From positions 7,130,001 through 7,194,000 of the forward strand of contig NZ_CP109104.1 of the NCBI RefSeq assembly GCF_035917675.1: 64,000 bases of DNA. The letters are read 5' to 3'. The notes under the pieces are model-generated. The model saw nothing but the letters and a program-made list of their open reading frames with translations, did not search any database and had not been told where the DNA came from. A program made the translations under genes and the position numbers. Of this stretch, positions 33,720-42,544 are shown in pieces. Origin of the DNA: Streptomyces sp. NBC_01775 (lineage in GTDB: Bacteria; Actinomycetota; Actinomycetes; Streptomycetales; Streptomycetaceae). Position 1 is the stretch's first letter, and every line of letters begins with the position of its first letter.

Positions 33720-35066
33720 CTACACCGCGCTGGACAGCCGCGCGTGGGCCCCGGGGTCGCCGGGACGGGAGGAGGGAGTCAGCGGAACACGTGCCTCCAG
33801 GTGGAAGCAGCCGTCGTCGGCCTCCCGCGCGCTCAGCGTGCCGCCGATCGCGCCGACCCGCGCCGACAGGTTCCCTATGCCACTGCCGCCTTCGGTGTCC
33901 GGCGCCGGAGTCGTCGGGTCCGCCGGATCGGGGCGCGGTTGCACCCCGTCGTTCACCAGCCGCAGCACCGCGCAGCCCGCGTCACCGCTCACCGTGATCA
34001 CGCACTTGCGTACCTTGCTGTGCCGCAGGATGTTGGTGACCCCCTCCCGCAGCACGGTCGCCAGGACCGTGCCCACCGCCTCGGGTATCCGATTCAGCGA
34101 GGTGTCCACCTCGGCCTCGATCCCGGCCGCCTCGAACACCGAGACGGCGGAGGAGACTTCGGCGGGCAGCGAGATGTTGCGGTAGCTGCGCGCCACGGCC
34201 CGCACATCGGCCAGTGCCTGCCGGGAGACCTCCAGCACCGAGGTCACCTCGTTCTTCGCCCGCACCGGGTCGCCGTCCACCAGCCGGTGCGCCAGCTCGC
34301 TGCGCAGCGTGATCGCCGAGAGGCTGTAGCCCAGCAGGTCGTGCAGGTCCCGGGCGAAGCGCAGCCGTTCCTGCTCGACGGCCAGCCGGGCGATCTCCTG
34401 CTGGGCCGCGCGCAGCCGCATCACCATCTGCGAGAGCAGCGTCAGCCCGACCACCATCGCCGTCGTGGTCATGCTGGAGACCCCGATGTAGACGCCTTCC
34501 ATACCGCTGAAGCCGTACAGCGACGTCAGCCAGAAGACGCTGCCCCAGACGGCGAGCGTGAGCACCCACGACCACGGGCGTCGTAAGGACAGCAGCACCG
34601 AGCCGGCCAGCAGCCCCGGCAGGCTCACCCACGAGGCCCCCATCAGTGCCACCGGCGCGTACACCAGTACGGCCTGCACCCACAGCAGGGTGTGGACCTG
34701 CCTCCGGCGCAGCGGGGTGACCCGCGGCGCCGAGCGCATGATCTGAGTGACGAACAGGCCGATGAGGGCGGCGGCTCCCCCCAGGACCTGTAGGAGGGAA
34801 CCGCCGATGGTCAGCAGGTGGAGGGTCGCCGAACTGAGAAAGCCGCACAGCGTCACCACCAGCAGGATCAGCGCTATACGCGAGGCCGAGCGGGTGTCGG
34901 GGCCATCAAGGTCCCGCTGCCGCGATCCCAGGACCGCGTCGTAGGCGCGTCTGCTCCACAGCGGTCCGTTGCGTGCTTGCTTCGCCTTCCCCACCGTGCG
35001 TCTCCCCGTGGCCTTGCCGCCCCTTGCCCGGATAGTAGGCGCGCTGTCGCCGACCGTTAGCGCCAT
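33720..35066 (-). CDS. Sensor histidine kinase (HisKA_3 type)
   Basis: A 448-aa membrane kinase. Hydrophobic segments between about residues 65 and 210 make five or six transmembrane helices. The dimerisation/phosphoacceptor box is RFARDLHDLLGYSLSAI (His near 243) and the ATPase part has the N-box-like REGVTNILRHSK and the G-box GGSGIGNLSARVGAIGG. It belongs to the DesK/NarL class and pairs with the response regulator at 33066. Its ATG is only two bases after the YcaO gene's stop, so kinase and RiPP maturase are in the same operon. That suggests the two-component system senses, or controls, the peptide product. Confidence 0.9.
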   Translation of the reverse strand: MALTVGDSAPTIRARGGKATGRRTVGKAKQARNGPLWSRRAYDAVLGSRQRDLDGPDTRSASRIALILLVVTLCGFLSSATLHLLTIGGSLLQVLGGAAALIGLFVTQIMRSAPRVTPLRRRQVHTLLWVQAVLVYAPVALMGASWVSLPGLLAGSVLLSLRRPWSWVLTLAVWGSVFWLTSLYGFSGMEGVYIGVSSMTTTAMVVGLTLLSQMVMRLRAAQQEIARLAVEQERLRFARDLHDLLGYSLSAITLRSELAHRLVDGDPVRAKNEVTSVLEVSRQALADVRAVARSYRNISLPAEVSSAVSVFEAAGIEAEVDTSLNRIPEAVGTVLATVLREGVTNILRHSKVRKCVITVSGDAGCAVLRLVNDGVQPRPDPADPTTPAPDTEGGSGIGNLSARVGAIGGTLSAREADDGCFHLEARVPLTPSSRPGDPGAHARLSSAV

Positions 35067-35068
35067 TA

Positions 35069-37324
35069 CTAGACAAAGACCGGGATCGGATTGAGGCCGT
35101 CGTACGGAGTCGGCGCCGGCTGACGGCCGAGTTGCACCGGTACGTCGTACAGCCTGCCATCCGCGAAGCGTGCCCAGAAGTGCCGGAGTCCGGGCACCAT
35201 CACCTTGACGACGGGAATCCCGAGGTCGGGCCGGGTCTGGTCCAGCACCAACAGCTCCATCCCCCGCGCACGCACCAGCGCCTCGGCGGTGAGAACGTCA
35301 TCGAGCAGATCCTCGCGCGGGGTGTAGGGGAAGTCCCCGCACACCCGGGCCGGAGCCTCCGGATCCGGCAGCAGATAGGGCTGGTTGGCCACCGTTCTTC
35401 GCGTGCACCAGTCGAGCAGCTCGGGGTCCTCGGCCGTGGTCCGCGCGTCCAGCATGCCGGGCAGCAGCTGGTTCAGCTCCGTCACGGCACGGCGCATCGC
35501 GACCCCCGGGTCGAAGTGAGCGCCGAAGCCGAACGCGATGTCCTCGCGCGGCCCTTCGGTGATCCGGGAGAGCGCGGCGACAACCGGCACCCCCAGGTCC
35601 GAGGTCAGGTCGAGCGCCCATATCTCGCGCCCCAGCCGCCCGTGCTGCTCCCGCGTCGCGGTCAGCCACGGGTCGGCGAACGAGTCCAGATCCAGGCCCG
35701 GCACCCGCGAGCGGTTGTACCACCACAGGGCCACCGCGTCCCGCTCCACCAGCTCGAAGAAGCCCTGGAGCACGGCGTCCTCCAAACTGGCGCCCGCCGC
35801 GTTCCCGTTGGAGTCGGCCCGCACGTAGCAGGCCCCGGAGGGCCCCGGCGCCGAGTAGTACAGCATTCCGGTCGGCAGCATGCGGTGCGTGCCATGGGTC
35901 ACCGACCACACCGGGGTCCAGTCGATGACGGCGTCCTCGTCCAGCGGATCGCACACGTACTGGAACGCCGGGTGCGCCCCGTTCCAGCGCAGCCGGTCGG
36001 TGAACTGCCGCTCGTGGTAGAGCTGGCACTGGTTCGGGTGCACGGCCCGCGTGCCGAGGTCGCTCAGCCGCGCGGCCGTGCGCGGCTCGTCCCCGTGATA
36101 GGTGGCCGAATACCGCTCCAGCGCCTCACACAGCGCCCCCACCTTCGCGTCCAGTTCGCTGACGCCCTTGCCGCCGCTCTGCGCGCGCAGCGCGTGCCGC
36201 AGTCCGCGCAGGCCACGGCCGACGACCGCCGGATTCGAGCCCGACAGATAGGAGTTGAGGAACTCGGGGCAGCGCGGATCGCGCCGCAGCGTGTGCACCA
36301 CCCCGGTGACCTCGCCCACCAGATACTCGTACCGCTCCAGGATCTGCCGGGACGGCAGCGCCCGGTGCCCGCCGCCGCCCTGTTCGAGCTTGGGGCGCGA
36401 GGTGAGGCGTACGGGGCGCCGCACCTGCTTGGTGACCAGCAGCGGATCGCCGCACTCCGCGCACTGCGGACGGCGCTCCACGCGGTGCTGCTTGGTGACC
36501 AGACACAAGCTGTCCAGCGTGCACACGGCGTGCTGGCTCTCGTGCCGGAATCCGGCCAGCCACTTCGACGCCTGGAGCGCCACCATGTGCAGCGCCGTCG
36601 CATGGCTGGCGCCGGTCGCCGCGCGGGGCGGGGTGGGCGGGGCCGCCATGCCGAGGGCCTCGCCCAGATACAGCTCCGATTGCCGGTGGTGGCGCACCCG
36701 GTGGGACAGACACTGCCAGCAGGCCCCCGCGGCCGGCTGGAAGACGGGCCCTATCCACGCGGTGACCCCCGAGGGCTTGGCCAGCAGCCACGGCGTGCCC
36801 GCCAGCCGCTGCTCCCGGTCGATTCCGGCCAGGTCGGGGGAGAGGTAGTCGTCGCACAGGACGACGGTGAGCGTATGGCCCCCGCCCTCGTCGACGGTCA
36901 GTCCGGCGGCGGTGAGCGCCTGTGCTCCCCCCGCGCCGGCCCCGGCCGTCAGGTCCTTGAGCAGGACACGGGCCGAGGCCATCTCCTCGCGTGCCCGGTC
37001 CCCGTGCAGTCCGGCGCACTCCCAGAACGCCGCTTCCGCGTCCTGGGAGGCGCCCTGCGGGGGCGGGGCGAAGCGGTCCACGAGACCCGCCCTGGTCAGC
37101 TGGGCGAGCAGGCCCCCCAGCACGGCGGGGCTCAGCTTTCCTCTGGCGTCCCTGACCAGCGCCGCGAGGTCCCGGCTGCCGTCCAGCAACGGGGCCAGCA
37201 CGGCGACGGCTTCACTGCCGATGGCGGTGACGCCCTGCTCGGAGACGAGGTAGGTCGCGTCTCCGGGCACCACGACGGGGGTCAGGTGGCGTCGGAAGGC
37301 CACCCGGGAGAGCGCGGCATCCAC
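35069..37324 (-). CDS. Fused E1-like / YcaO cyclodehydratase
   Basis: About 751 aa. The N-terminal half is the ocin-ThiF-like/leader-binding domain (HLTPVVVPGDATYLVSEQG; DGSRDLAALV) with paired zinc Cys: CWQCLSH, then CAECGDP, about 90 residues apart. The C-terminal half is YcaO: SGGKGVSELDAKVGALCEALERYSATYHGDEP, ADSNGNAAGASLEDAVLQGFFELVERDAVALWWYNR (ATP/Mg-binding Glu residues), and a Pro-containing end NPIPVFV. Such proteins make azolines from Cys/Ser/Thr, or thioamides or amidines, in leader-guided RiPPs. The GTG four bases after the small upstream gene was chosen; a TTG at 37360 would extend it by 12 residues. No dehydrogenase or protease lies beside it. Confidence 0.88.
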   Translation of the reverse strand: MDAALSRVAFRRHLTPVVVPGDATYLVSEQGVTAIGSEAVAVLAPLLDGSRDLAALVRDARGKLSPAVLGGLLAQLTRAGLVDRFAPPPQGASQDAEAAFWECAGLHGDRAREEMASARVLLKDLTAGAGAGGAQALTAAGLTVDEGGGHTLTVVLCDDYLSPDLAGIDREQRLAGTPWLLAKPSGVTAWIGPVFQPAAGACWQCLSHRVRHHRQSELYLGEALGMAAPPTPPRAATGASHATALHMVALQASKWLAGFRHESQHAVCTLDSLCLVTKQHRVERRPQCAECGDPLLVTKQVRRPVRLTSRPKLEQGGGGHRALPSRQILERYEYLVGEVTGVVHTLRRDPRCPEFLNSYLSGSNPAVVGRGLRGLRHALRAQSGGKGVSELDAKVGALCEALERYSATYHGDEPRTAARLSDLGTRAVHPNQCQLYHERQFTDRLRWNGAHPAFQYVCDPLDEDAVIDWTPVWSVTHGTHRMLPTGMLYYSAPGPSGACYVRADSNGNAAGASLEDAVLQGFFELVERDAVALWWYNRSRVPGLDLDSFADPWLTATREQHGRLGREIWALDLTSDLGVPVVAALSRITEGPREDIAFGFGAHFDPGVAMRRAVTELNQLLPGMLDARTTAEDPELLDWCTRRTVANQPYLLPDPEAPARVCGDFPYTPREDLLDDVLTAEALVRARGMELLVLDQTRPDLGIPVVKVMVPGLRHFWARFADGRLYDVPVQLGRQPAPTPYDGLNPIPVFV

Positions 37325-37328
37325 CGAT

Positions 37329-37682
37329 TCACCGGAGGGTGTCGCGCCGGACGGGGGCAAGGTCGCGGGGATCGTCGGAGACCCGGCAGACCTGTGACCC
37401 GGTGAGGCGGGGGGCGACCAGCACGGGGTCGTGCGGGTCGAGGCTGGTGATCGTCAGCTCGCCGCCGGTGTCGGCAGGCAGGGCGGGGATCGGGGTGTGT
37501 TCGTCGGTACGGATGCCGAACTCCGCGAGCACGCCGTGCGGTTCGACGGCGTAGCGTACGGCCAGCGTCGGGTCGAGGTAGCACTGCGCGGTCAGTTCGG
37601 CGAAACGCCAGTCCTGGTCGACGGAGCCGGTCCCGGGCTGCGGGCGGTTGACGGTGACCTTGGAGAGTGCGTGACCTGACAT
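37329..37682 (-). CDS. Candidate RiPP precursor with nitrile-hydratase-like leader
   Basis: A 117-aa protein immediately before the YcaO gene, with a GGGAGAAG ribosome site. Residues about 25-57 (RFAELTAQCYLDPTLAVRYA then EPHGVLAEFGIR) follow the pattern of nitrile-hydratase-type leader peptides: an A/L-rich helix, a D-P, then V-L-A-E-F-G-I. Residues 58-117 would hold the core; they contain only one Cys (C99), with Ser/Thr scattered among Pro, Asp and Arg, so this is not a classic heterocycle-rich core. It could be a precursor for a single or unusual modification, or an accessory protein. Position and leader likeness are the evidence. Confidence 0.6.
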   Translation of the reverse strand: MSGHALSKVTVNRPQPGTGSVDQDWRFAELTAQCYLDPTLAVRYAVEPHGVLAEFGIRTDEHTPIPALPADTGGELTITSLDPHDPVLVAPRLTGSQVCRVSDDPRDLAPVRRDTLR

Positions 37683-37997
37683 CGTGACTTCTCCCGTCGT
37701 GTGGGGAACCCTGTGTAACCGTCTGATGTGGGGAATGGCCCGATCGTGAGGGTCGGTGGCGCATCAGCAGTGTGATCGGGCACACAAGTGAAGGGCCAGT
37801 GGAGGGGTCATGAACCTCCATGTGAAGAATTCATGGTCGACTCTGCCGCGATATCCGCCCCAAGATCGTGAGTTACTCACTGTCGCACCCGTGGAGCGGA
37901 TGGGATTCTCCTGAACGGGTCTCTCCCCTGGGGCCCGTCGGACCCGGTCGCGGGGATGCGGACCGGGTGCGGCCTGACAGCCAACGGGAGGCACCAC
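37683..37997. promoter_or_regulatory. Divergent promoter region between RiPP operon and SARP gene
   Basis: 315 bases between two divergent transcription units. It must contain promoters for the precursor-YcaO-kinase operon and for the SARP gene. A short inverted repeat GTGAG-TTA-CTCAC lies at 37869-37881, and the GC content dips locally. I cannot assign -35/-10 boxes with confidence. Confidence 0.45.
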
Positions 37998-38849
37998 ATG
38001 CACATCAGGGTGCTGGGAACTCTGCACGCTGAGACGGCAGGAGCCTCGATCGTGCCGAGCGCGGCCAAACCGCGGCAGATCCTGGCCCTGCTCGCCCTGA
38101 ACAGCCGGCACATCGTGCCGGTGCCCGACCTCATGGAAGAGGTCTGGGGCGCGAATCCCCCACGCAGCGCGCCCACCACACTCCAGACGTACATCCTCCA
38201 GCTGCGCCGCAGGCTCCGCACCGCACTGGGCGAGCCCGCCGGAGACGGCGCGGGGCCCGGCGGCCGGGACGTGCCCGGCGACAAGGACATCCTGGCCACC
38301 CGGCACGGCGGCTACCAGCTGGAGGTCGCCGAATCCGACGTCGACGCCCTGGAGTTCGAGCGGCTGACCCGTGCGGGTCACTCCGCCTTCGAGACGGGCG
38401 ACATGGCCAAGGCGTCCCACCTGCTGACCTCCGCGCTCGCCCTGTGGCGGGGACCGGCGCTCGCCGATCTGCCGCACGGAAAGCACCTGGCCATCGAGGT
38501 CACCAGGCTGGAGGAGAGCAGGCTGGGCGCCATCGAGCGGCGCATCGCCGCCGACCTTCGGCTCGGCCGGCACCGCGAAGTGCTCGGCGAACTGTGCGCG
38601 CTGCGCGGTCGCTACCCGCTCTACGAGAACCTCCACGCGCTGCTGATGATCGCCTTTCACCAGGACGGCCGGTCCTCGGACGCCCTCATCGCCTTCAAAC
38701 GGCTGCGCGGCACCCTGGTCGAGGAGCTGGGCCTGGAGCCCTCCCCCCGTCTCGACCGTCTCCACCAGGCAATTCTCCGTGGCGAGGACGCGCTCAGCGC
38801 CTGGAGCGACCCCGCCGGGGCCGGCGAGGCGGCCGGGATCGCAGGGTGA
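37998..38849 (+). CDS. SARP-family transcriptional activator (first)
   Basis: A 283-aa Streptomyces antibiotic regulatory protein. An OmpR-like winged helix (MHIRVLGTLHAETAG; KPRQILALLALNSRHIVPVPDLMEEVWGANPPRSAPTTLQTYILQLRRRL) is followed by the bacterial transcriptional activation domain (DVDALEFERLTRAG, ALALWRGPALADL, RLEESRLGAIERRIAADLRLGRHREVLGEL). SARPs bind heptameric direct repeats upstream of polyketide genes. It lies at the left side of the type II PKS locus with a second SARP 1.2 kb away, so the pair most likely controls that cluster. The ATG at 37998 begins at the conserved N terminus, after a CAACGGGAGG ribosome site. Confidence 0.92.
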   Translation: MHIRVLGTLHAETAGASIVPSAAKPRQILALLALNSRHIVPVPDLMEEVWGANPPRSAPTTLQTYILQLRRRLRTALGEPAGDGAGPGGRDVPGDKDILATRHGGYQLEVAESDVDALEFERLTRAGHSAFETGDMAKASHLLTSALALWRGPALADLPHGKHLAIEVTRLEESRLGAIERRIAADLRLGRHREVLGELCALRGRYPLYENLHALLMIAFHQDGRSSDALIAFKRLRGTLVEELGLEPSPRLDRLHQAILRGEDALSAWSDPAGAGEAAGIAG

Positions 38850-39086
38850 GGGCCAGGGCCGGTCGCCGGCGGCGCGCGGTGATCACCCGCCGGGCGGCGC
38901 GCGGTTGAACCATCCGCGCCGGGGGCGGCGGCGCCCCGGCGCCCGCCCCGGCGCGCGGCGGGCGACGGCTCAGGGCACCTCCTGCGCCGGGTCCACCTCC
39001 CTTCAAGCCGTCGTCCAGCGTCGATCGTGAGGATCGGGCCCTCAACGACGCCGGTCCGGGTCCGGGCCGGCAGGAAGGGGGAGGGC

Positions 39087-40001
39087 ATGAACGCGTATCT
39101 GGGCGTGGCTCCCGGCCGAAGGGCGGGCGAGGCCGGACACCCCGGCGCGCCACTGCGTCTCTTCTGCTTCCACCACGCCGGTGCCGGAGCGCTCACCTTC
39201 GCCCGCTGGAAGCGCGAGTTCACCCCCGACGTGCACGTCCTGCCGGTGCGGCTGCCCGGCCGGGAGACCCGCCTGCGCGAGCCCCGCATCACCGAGGGGC
39301 CGCTCCTCCTGGACGAACTCGACACCCACCTGGGCCCGCTGCTGGAAGAGCCGTACGCCTTCTACGGGCACAGCCTCGGCGCGCTGGTCGCCTACCGCTT
39401 CGCCCAGTACCGGCAGCGCACCGGGCAGCGCGGGCCCGCGCTGGTCGGGCTCGGCGCCTGCCCGCCGCCGCACCTGCCGACCCCGCTGACCGAGCACAGG
39501 AGCCTGTCGGACGAGGGCCTGCTGGCCGCGCTGAACCGTTACGGCACCCTGCCCTCCTACCTGTTCGAGCGCCCGCGCTGGCTGAGCACGCTGCTGTCGA
39601 CCACGCGCGATGACCTTCACCTGGCGGCGAGTCTGCGCGAGGGCGCGGGGGAGCGGCTGACGTGCCCGGTGCACGCCTTCGCCGGAACCGAGGACGAGGT
39701 CGCCACGGCGTCCGCCGTCGCGGAATGGCGCCGCTACACCAGCGGCCCCTTCGCGCTGCACACCGTCCCCGGTGGTCACTTCTTCGTCCGGGAGGCCGTG
39801 TTGCCCGAACTGCTCGCCGCCGAACTGCGCCACCGCACCCGGCCGCACCCGCGGCCCGCGAACAACGACAACGACAACGGCAACGACAACGGCAACGACA
39901 GCGACAACGAGGTACACAGCGAGATGCACAGGGCCGACGACATCAACGCCGACGGCAGACACAGCACCAACAAGGCGCGGATAAGCCATTTATCCGTGTA
40001 G
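39087..40001 (+). CDS. Type II thioesterase
   Basis: A 304-aa alpha/beta hydrolase of the external (type II) thioesterase family that removes wrong acyl groups from carrier proteins. Motifs are LFCFHHAGAGALTFARW, the nucleophile YGHSLGALVA (Ser near residue 93), HAFAGTEDEVA and PGGHFFVRE (catalytic His). The ATG at 39087 follows AAGGGGGAGGGC. Past the domain, a repetitive tail of Asp/Asn/Gly is encoded by a (GACAAC/GGCAAC)n tract, and the fourth codon from the end is TTA (39990-39992), the rare codon read by the bldA tRNA. The gene sits between two SARPs, 27 bases before the second. Confidence 0.9.
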   Translation: MNAYLGVAPGRRAGEAGHPGAPLRLFCFHHAGAGALTFARWKREFTPDVHVLPVRLPGRETRLREPRITEGPLLLDELDTHLGPLLEEPYAFYGHSLGALVAYRFAQYRQRTGQRGPALVGLGACPPPHLPTPLTEHRSLSDEGLLAALNRYGTLPSYLFERPRWLSTLLSTTRDDLHLAASLREGAGERLTCPVHAFAGTEDEVATASAVAEWRRYTSGPFALHTVPGGHFFVREAVLPELLAAELRHRTRPHPRPANNDNDNGNDNGNDSDNEVHSEMHRADDINADGRHSTNKARISHLSV

Positions 40002-40028
40002 TGCGAAGTGAACCGAAGGGAGCAGGAG

Positions 40029-40886
40029 ATGGACATCAGCGTGCTGGGGCCGTGCAGGGTCGTCCAATCGGGGGTCTCCGTCGTCCCGACCGCGGTCAAA
40101 CCGAGAAAGGTGCTGGCGCTGCTCGCGCTCTATCCGGACCAGGTGGTCTCCGTGGCCTCACTGGTGGAGGAGCTGTGGGGCGAGTCCCCGCCGCGCAGCG
40201 TGCAGACCACGCTCCAGACCTATGTGCTCCAACTGCGCAACCTGATCGCCGCGGCGCTGGGCGACCGCCTGCCCGCCGACCTGCCGAACGGCGCCAAGAG
40301 CGTTCTGGTGACCGAGTCCGGCGGCTATCTGCTGGACACCCAGGGCGGCATGGTCGACGTGTCGGAGTTCGAACGCCTCTCGGGCGCCGGACACCGGGCG
40401 CTGGAGGCGGGCGACTTCGTGGGCGCCTCCTCCTCCTTCCGCCGGGCCCTGGAGCTGTGGCGCGGACCCGCGCTCGTGGACGTGCAGTGCGGGCCCCTCC
40501 TGGAGATCGAGGCCACCAGGCTGGAGGAGTCCCGGCTGGGCATCCTCAACCAGCGCATCGAGGTCGACCTCACCCTGGGCAGACACCACGAGCTGGTCGG
40601 CGAACTGTCCGGCCTGGCAGCGCAGCACCCCATGCACGAGGGCGTGCAGGCACAGCTGATGCTCGCCCTCTACCGCTCGGGCAGGCGCGGCAACGCGCTG
40701 GAGGTCTACCAGCGGCTGCGGGGCGTGCTCTCGCGGGAACTGGGCCTGGACCCCTCGCCCGACCTCCAGCGGCTCCAGTGCGCCGTGCTGGACTCATCGG
40801 TCGAGCTGGAGCTGACCCGTATCGCACCGGAGACCGGCTTCAGCGGCAGCGGAGGGCCGCTGCGGGCGCTCCGTGGCAGCCACTGA
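40029..40886 (+). CDS. SARP-family transcriptional activator (second)
   Basis: A 285-aa SARP with the same two-domain layout as its neighbour: MDISVLGPCRVVQSG, KPRKVLALLALYPDQVVSVASLVEELWGESPPRSVQTTLQTYVLQLRN, then the activation domain (VDVSEFERLSGAGHRALEAG, ALELWRGPALVDV, RLEESRLGILNQRIEVDLTLGRHHELVGELSGL). Two SARPs flanking a thioesterase suggest a cascade, or a duplication that has diverged. GGGAGCAGGAG precedes the ATG. The TTA-containing thioesterase lies just upstream, so expression could be indirectly bldA-dependent if the two are co-transcribed. Confidence 0.92.
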   Translation: MDISVLGPCRVVQSGVSVVPTAVKPRKVLALLALYPDQVVSVASLVEELWGESPPRSVQTTLQTYVLQLRNLIAAALGDRLPADLPNGAKSVLVTESGGYLLDTQGGMVDVSEFERLSGAGHRALEAGDFVGASSSFRRALELWRGPALVDVQCGPLLEIEATRLEESRLGILNQRIEVDLTLGRHHELVGELSGLAAQHPMHEGVQAQLMLALYRSGRRGNALEVYQRLRGVLSRELGLDPSPDLQRLQCAVLDSSVELELTRIAPETGFSGSGGPLRALRGSH

Positions 40887-40920
40887 ACGGTTTTGCTGAA
40901 GTCCCACGCGGTTCGCTCGT

Positions 40921-41095
40921 GCCCCGAAGGGGCTCGGGGCTGTGTCACATGCGGCGCCGCCGCGCGGGCGCGACCAGCCTGGGGGTACCTCCCTGCTCGA
41001 AGAGCTTGGGGGAGCAGCCGCAGCCGAACGACGGCACCCTGGCGCCGCCGCACGTGCCCCGAAGGGGCGCGGGGAACTGCGCGACCAGCCACGAC
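40921..41095. repeat. Streptomyces dispersed intergenic repeat, two hairpin copies
   Basis: Two GCCCCGAAGGGGC hairpins (40921-40933 and 41056-41068) and two copies of GCCGAACGACGGCACC occupy the gap between the second SARP and the ATP-grasp gene. The stretch 41067-41095 is identical over 29 bases to the complement of 55759-55787. This is the widespread short intergenic element of Streptomyces genomes. As it lies between convergent genes, the hairpins may also terminate transcription. Confidence 0.75.
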
Positions 41096-41161
41096 GAGGT
41101 CGCAGCCGAACGACGGCACCCCGCGGCACTCCCCACGGAGCGCATAGGGCGTCCGGGTGCC

Positions 41162-42544
41162 CTAGCGGCCGGCGTCCCGCGTCCAGGCAAGCACCGCGTT
41201 CTGCGACGTGGCGCCGTCCTCCAGACGGCTGCGGACCCAGCAGCCGCCGGGCCGGCCGCCGAACAGCATCGGGCTGAGCACCGGGGCGAGCCGGGACATC
41301 CAGGTGGTGTCCCCGTCGGTCAGCTCCACGAGCGTGCCCGCCGGTTCGACGTACTCCTGAACCACACTGTCGCCCTCCCGGAAGGCGCGCTCCACGGCCG
41401 CCGCCCATACCCGCGCGCCGCACTCGCGGCCCACCAGCGGCGGGCGGCCCGCCGCGCGCACGGCGCTCTTGAGCACGAACCGCTCGCGCTCGCCCCACAG
41501 CAGCCCCGGCAGCTCCTGTTCGGTGCCGTGCCACCGGGTACGGCCCGCCACGCTGATCCGCGTCCACGGCAGCCAGCGGTCCACCAGGCCGCGCTCGCCC
41601 CGCGTCATCCAGGGCAGGCCCTCGGACACCAGCGCCAGCGCCTTCTTGTTGTCCAGCAGCCCGCCGCTCTGCGGCGGCAGGAGAAGCAGCCCCGCCCGCT
41701 GCGCGGCCCGTACGGGCTCCACCCGCGCGCCGCCCTGGGACCGGTCGCCGGGCGCGAAGGCGCGCAGGCCCAGCGGATAGCGCAGCTTGCCGGGGCGGCC
41801 CAGCGCACCGGGCAGCTCCTCGGGCGCGAAGAGCGCGGCCTCGAAGCCGCGCGCGCGGAAGTGCTCCAGATCCCGTTCGGGAAGGCGTTCGGGTAGGTGG
41901 CCGGGGAAGCGGTCGGGGAAGCGGCCGTCCCCGGGCCGTGCCGTCCCGCCCGGCGGCGCGATGACCGCCAGCGCGCGGGGCAGGCCCCTGCGGGTGCACA
42001 CGTCCTCGAACGCTGCGGCGCGTGCCGCCAGCGGGTCGTGCCCGGTGAACGGGGGCCGCCCGTCCTCGGTGTGGGTGCGCCGCCATACGCGGGTGAAGGC
42101 GTGGGTCTCATGGGGGCCGCCGAACGCGTCGCCGACGTCGAACCCGAGCAGTTGCGGGCCCGCCTCGCCGACGACGATGTCGGCGCGGGCCATCATCGCG
42201 CAGTAGTCGGTCTCGGTGTTGTCCAGCCCGGAGAACAGCGGATGGTCGGCCGGATCGGCGCCCAGCGCCACCAGCCGTTCCGGCCAGGTCGGGCCCAGCG
42301 AGAGCACGGCCCTGCGCACCAGCCCCAGCAGCACCTTGCCGACGACGAACAGCTCGTCGTAGGAGCGCCGGGGCAGCACGAACGGCTGGGCGGGCAGCGC
42401 GCCCGCCAACTCCACACCCAGCCCCGCCAGTTCACCGCGCAGCCCGGCGGCCACCTCGGCTGCGGAGTGGGTGCGCGCCAGGGAGGGCGCGGGCCGCCGG
42501 GGGGCGTGGAAGAAGGGGTGGGCGCCCCGCGCCGGAGCTGTCAT
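41162..42544 (-). CDS. ATP-grasp-like protein (glutathionylspermidine synthase-type fold)
   Basis: A 460-aa protein. The middle and C-terminal parts show ATP-grasp features in the order of circularly permuted members: LLDNKKALALVSEGLPWM, RFVLKSAVRAAGRPPLVGREC (nucleotide-binding lysine), DSVVQEYVEPAGTLVE, and the end segment FGGRPGGCWVRSRLEDGATSQNAV. The N-terminal half has DYCAMMARADIVVGEAGPQLLGFDVGD. Such enzymes join a carboxylate to an amine via acyl phosphate. Its ATG overlaps the stop of the PLP-fold-like gene upstream by one base, so the two act together. In this cluster they could make or attach an amino-acid-derived unit. No exact substrate can be read from sequence. Confidence 0.6.
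   Translation of the reverse strand: MTAPARGAHPFFHAPRRPAPSLARTHSAAEVAAGLRGELAGLGVELAGALPAQPFVLPRRSYDELFVVGKVLLGLVRRAVLSLGPTWPERLVALGADPADHPLFSGLDNTETDYCAMMARADIVVGEAGPQLLGFDVGDAFGGPHETHAFTRVWRRTHTEDGRPPFTGHDPLAARAAAFEDVCTRRGLPRALAVIAPPGGTARPGDGRFPDRFPGHLPERLPERDLEHFRARGFEAALFAPEELPGALGRPGKLRYPLGLRAFAPGDRSQGGARVEPVRAAQRAGLLLLPPQSGGLLDNKKALALVSEGLPWMTRGERGLVDRWLPWTRISVAGRTRWHGTEQELPGLLWGERERFVLKSAVRAAGRPPLVGRECGARVWAAAVERAFREGDSVVQEYVEPAGTLVELTDGDTTWMSRLAPVLSPMLFGGRPGGCWVRSRLEDGATSQNAVLAWTRDAGR

Noticed and set aside
35132..37405. 757-aa + frame opposite the YcaO gene
   Set aside because: His/Gln/Arg/Gly-rich antisense translation of a clearly recognised gene.
37683..37997. SARP heptamer repeats in divergent regions
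   Set aside because: I searched this gap and 43987-44301 for regularly spaced heptamers and found none clear enough to report as sites.
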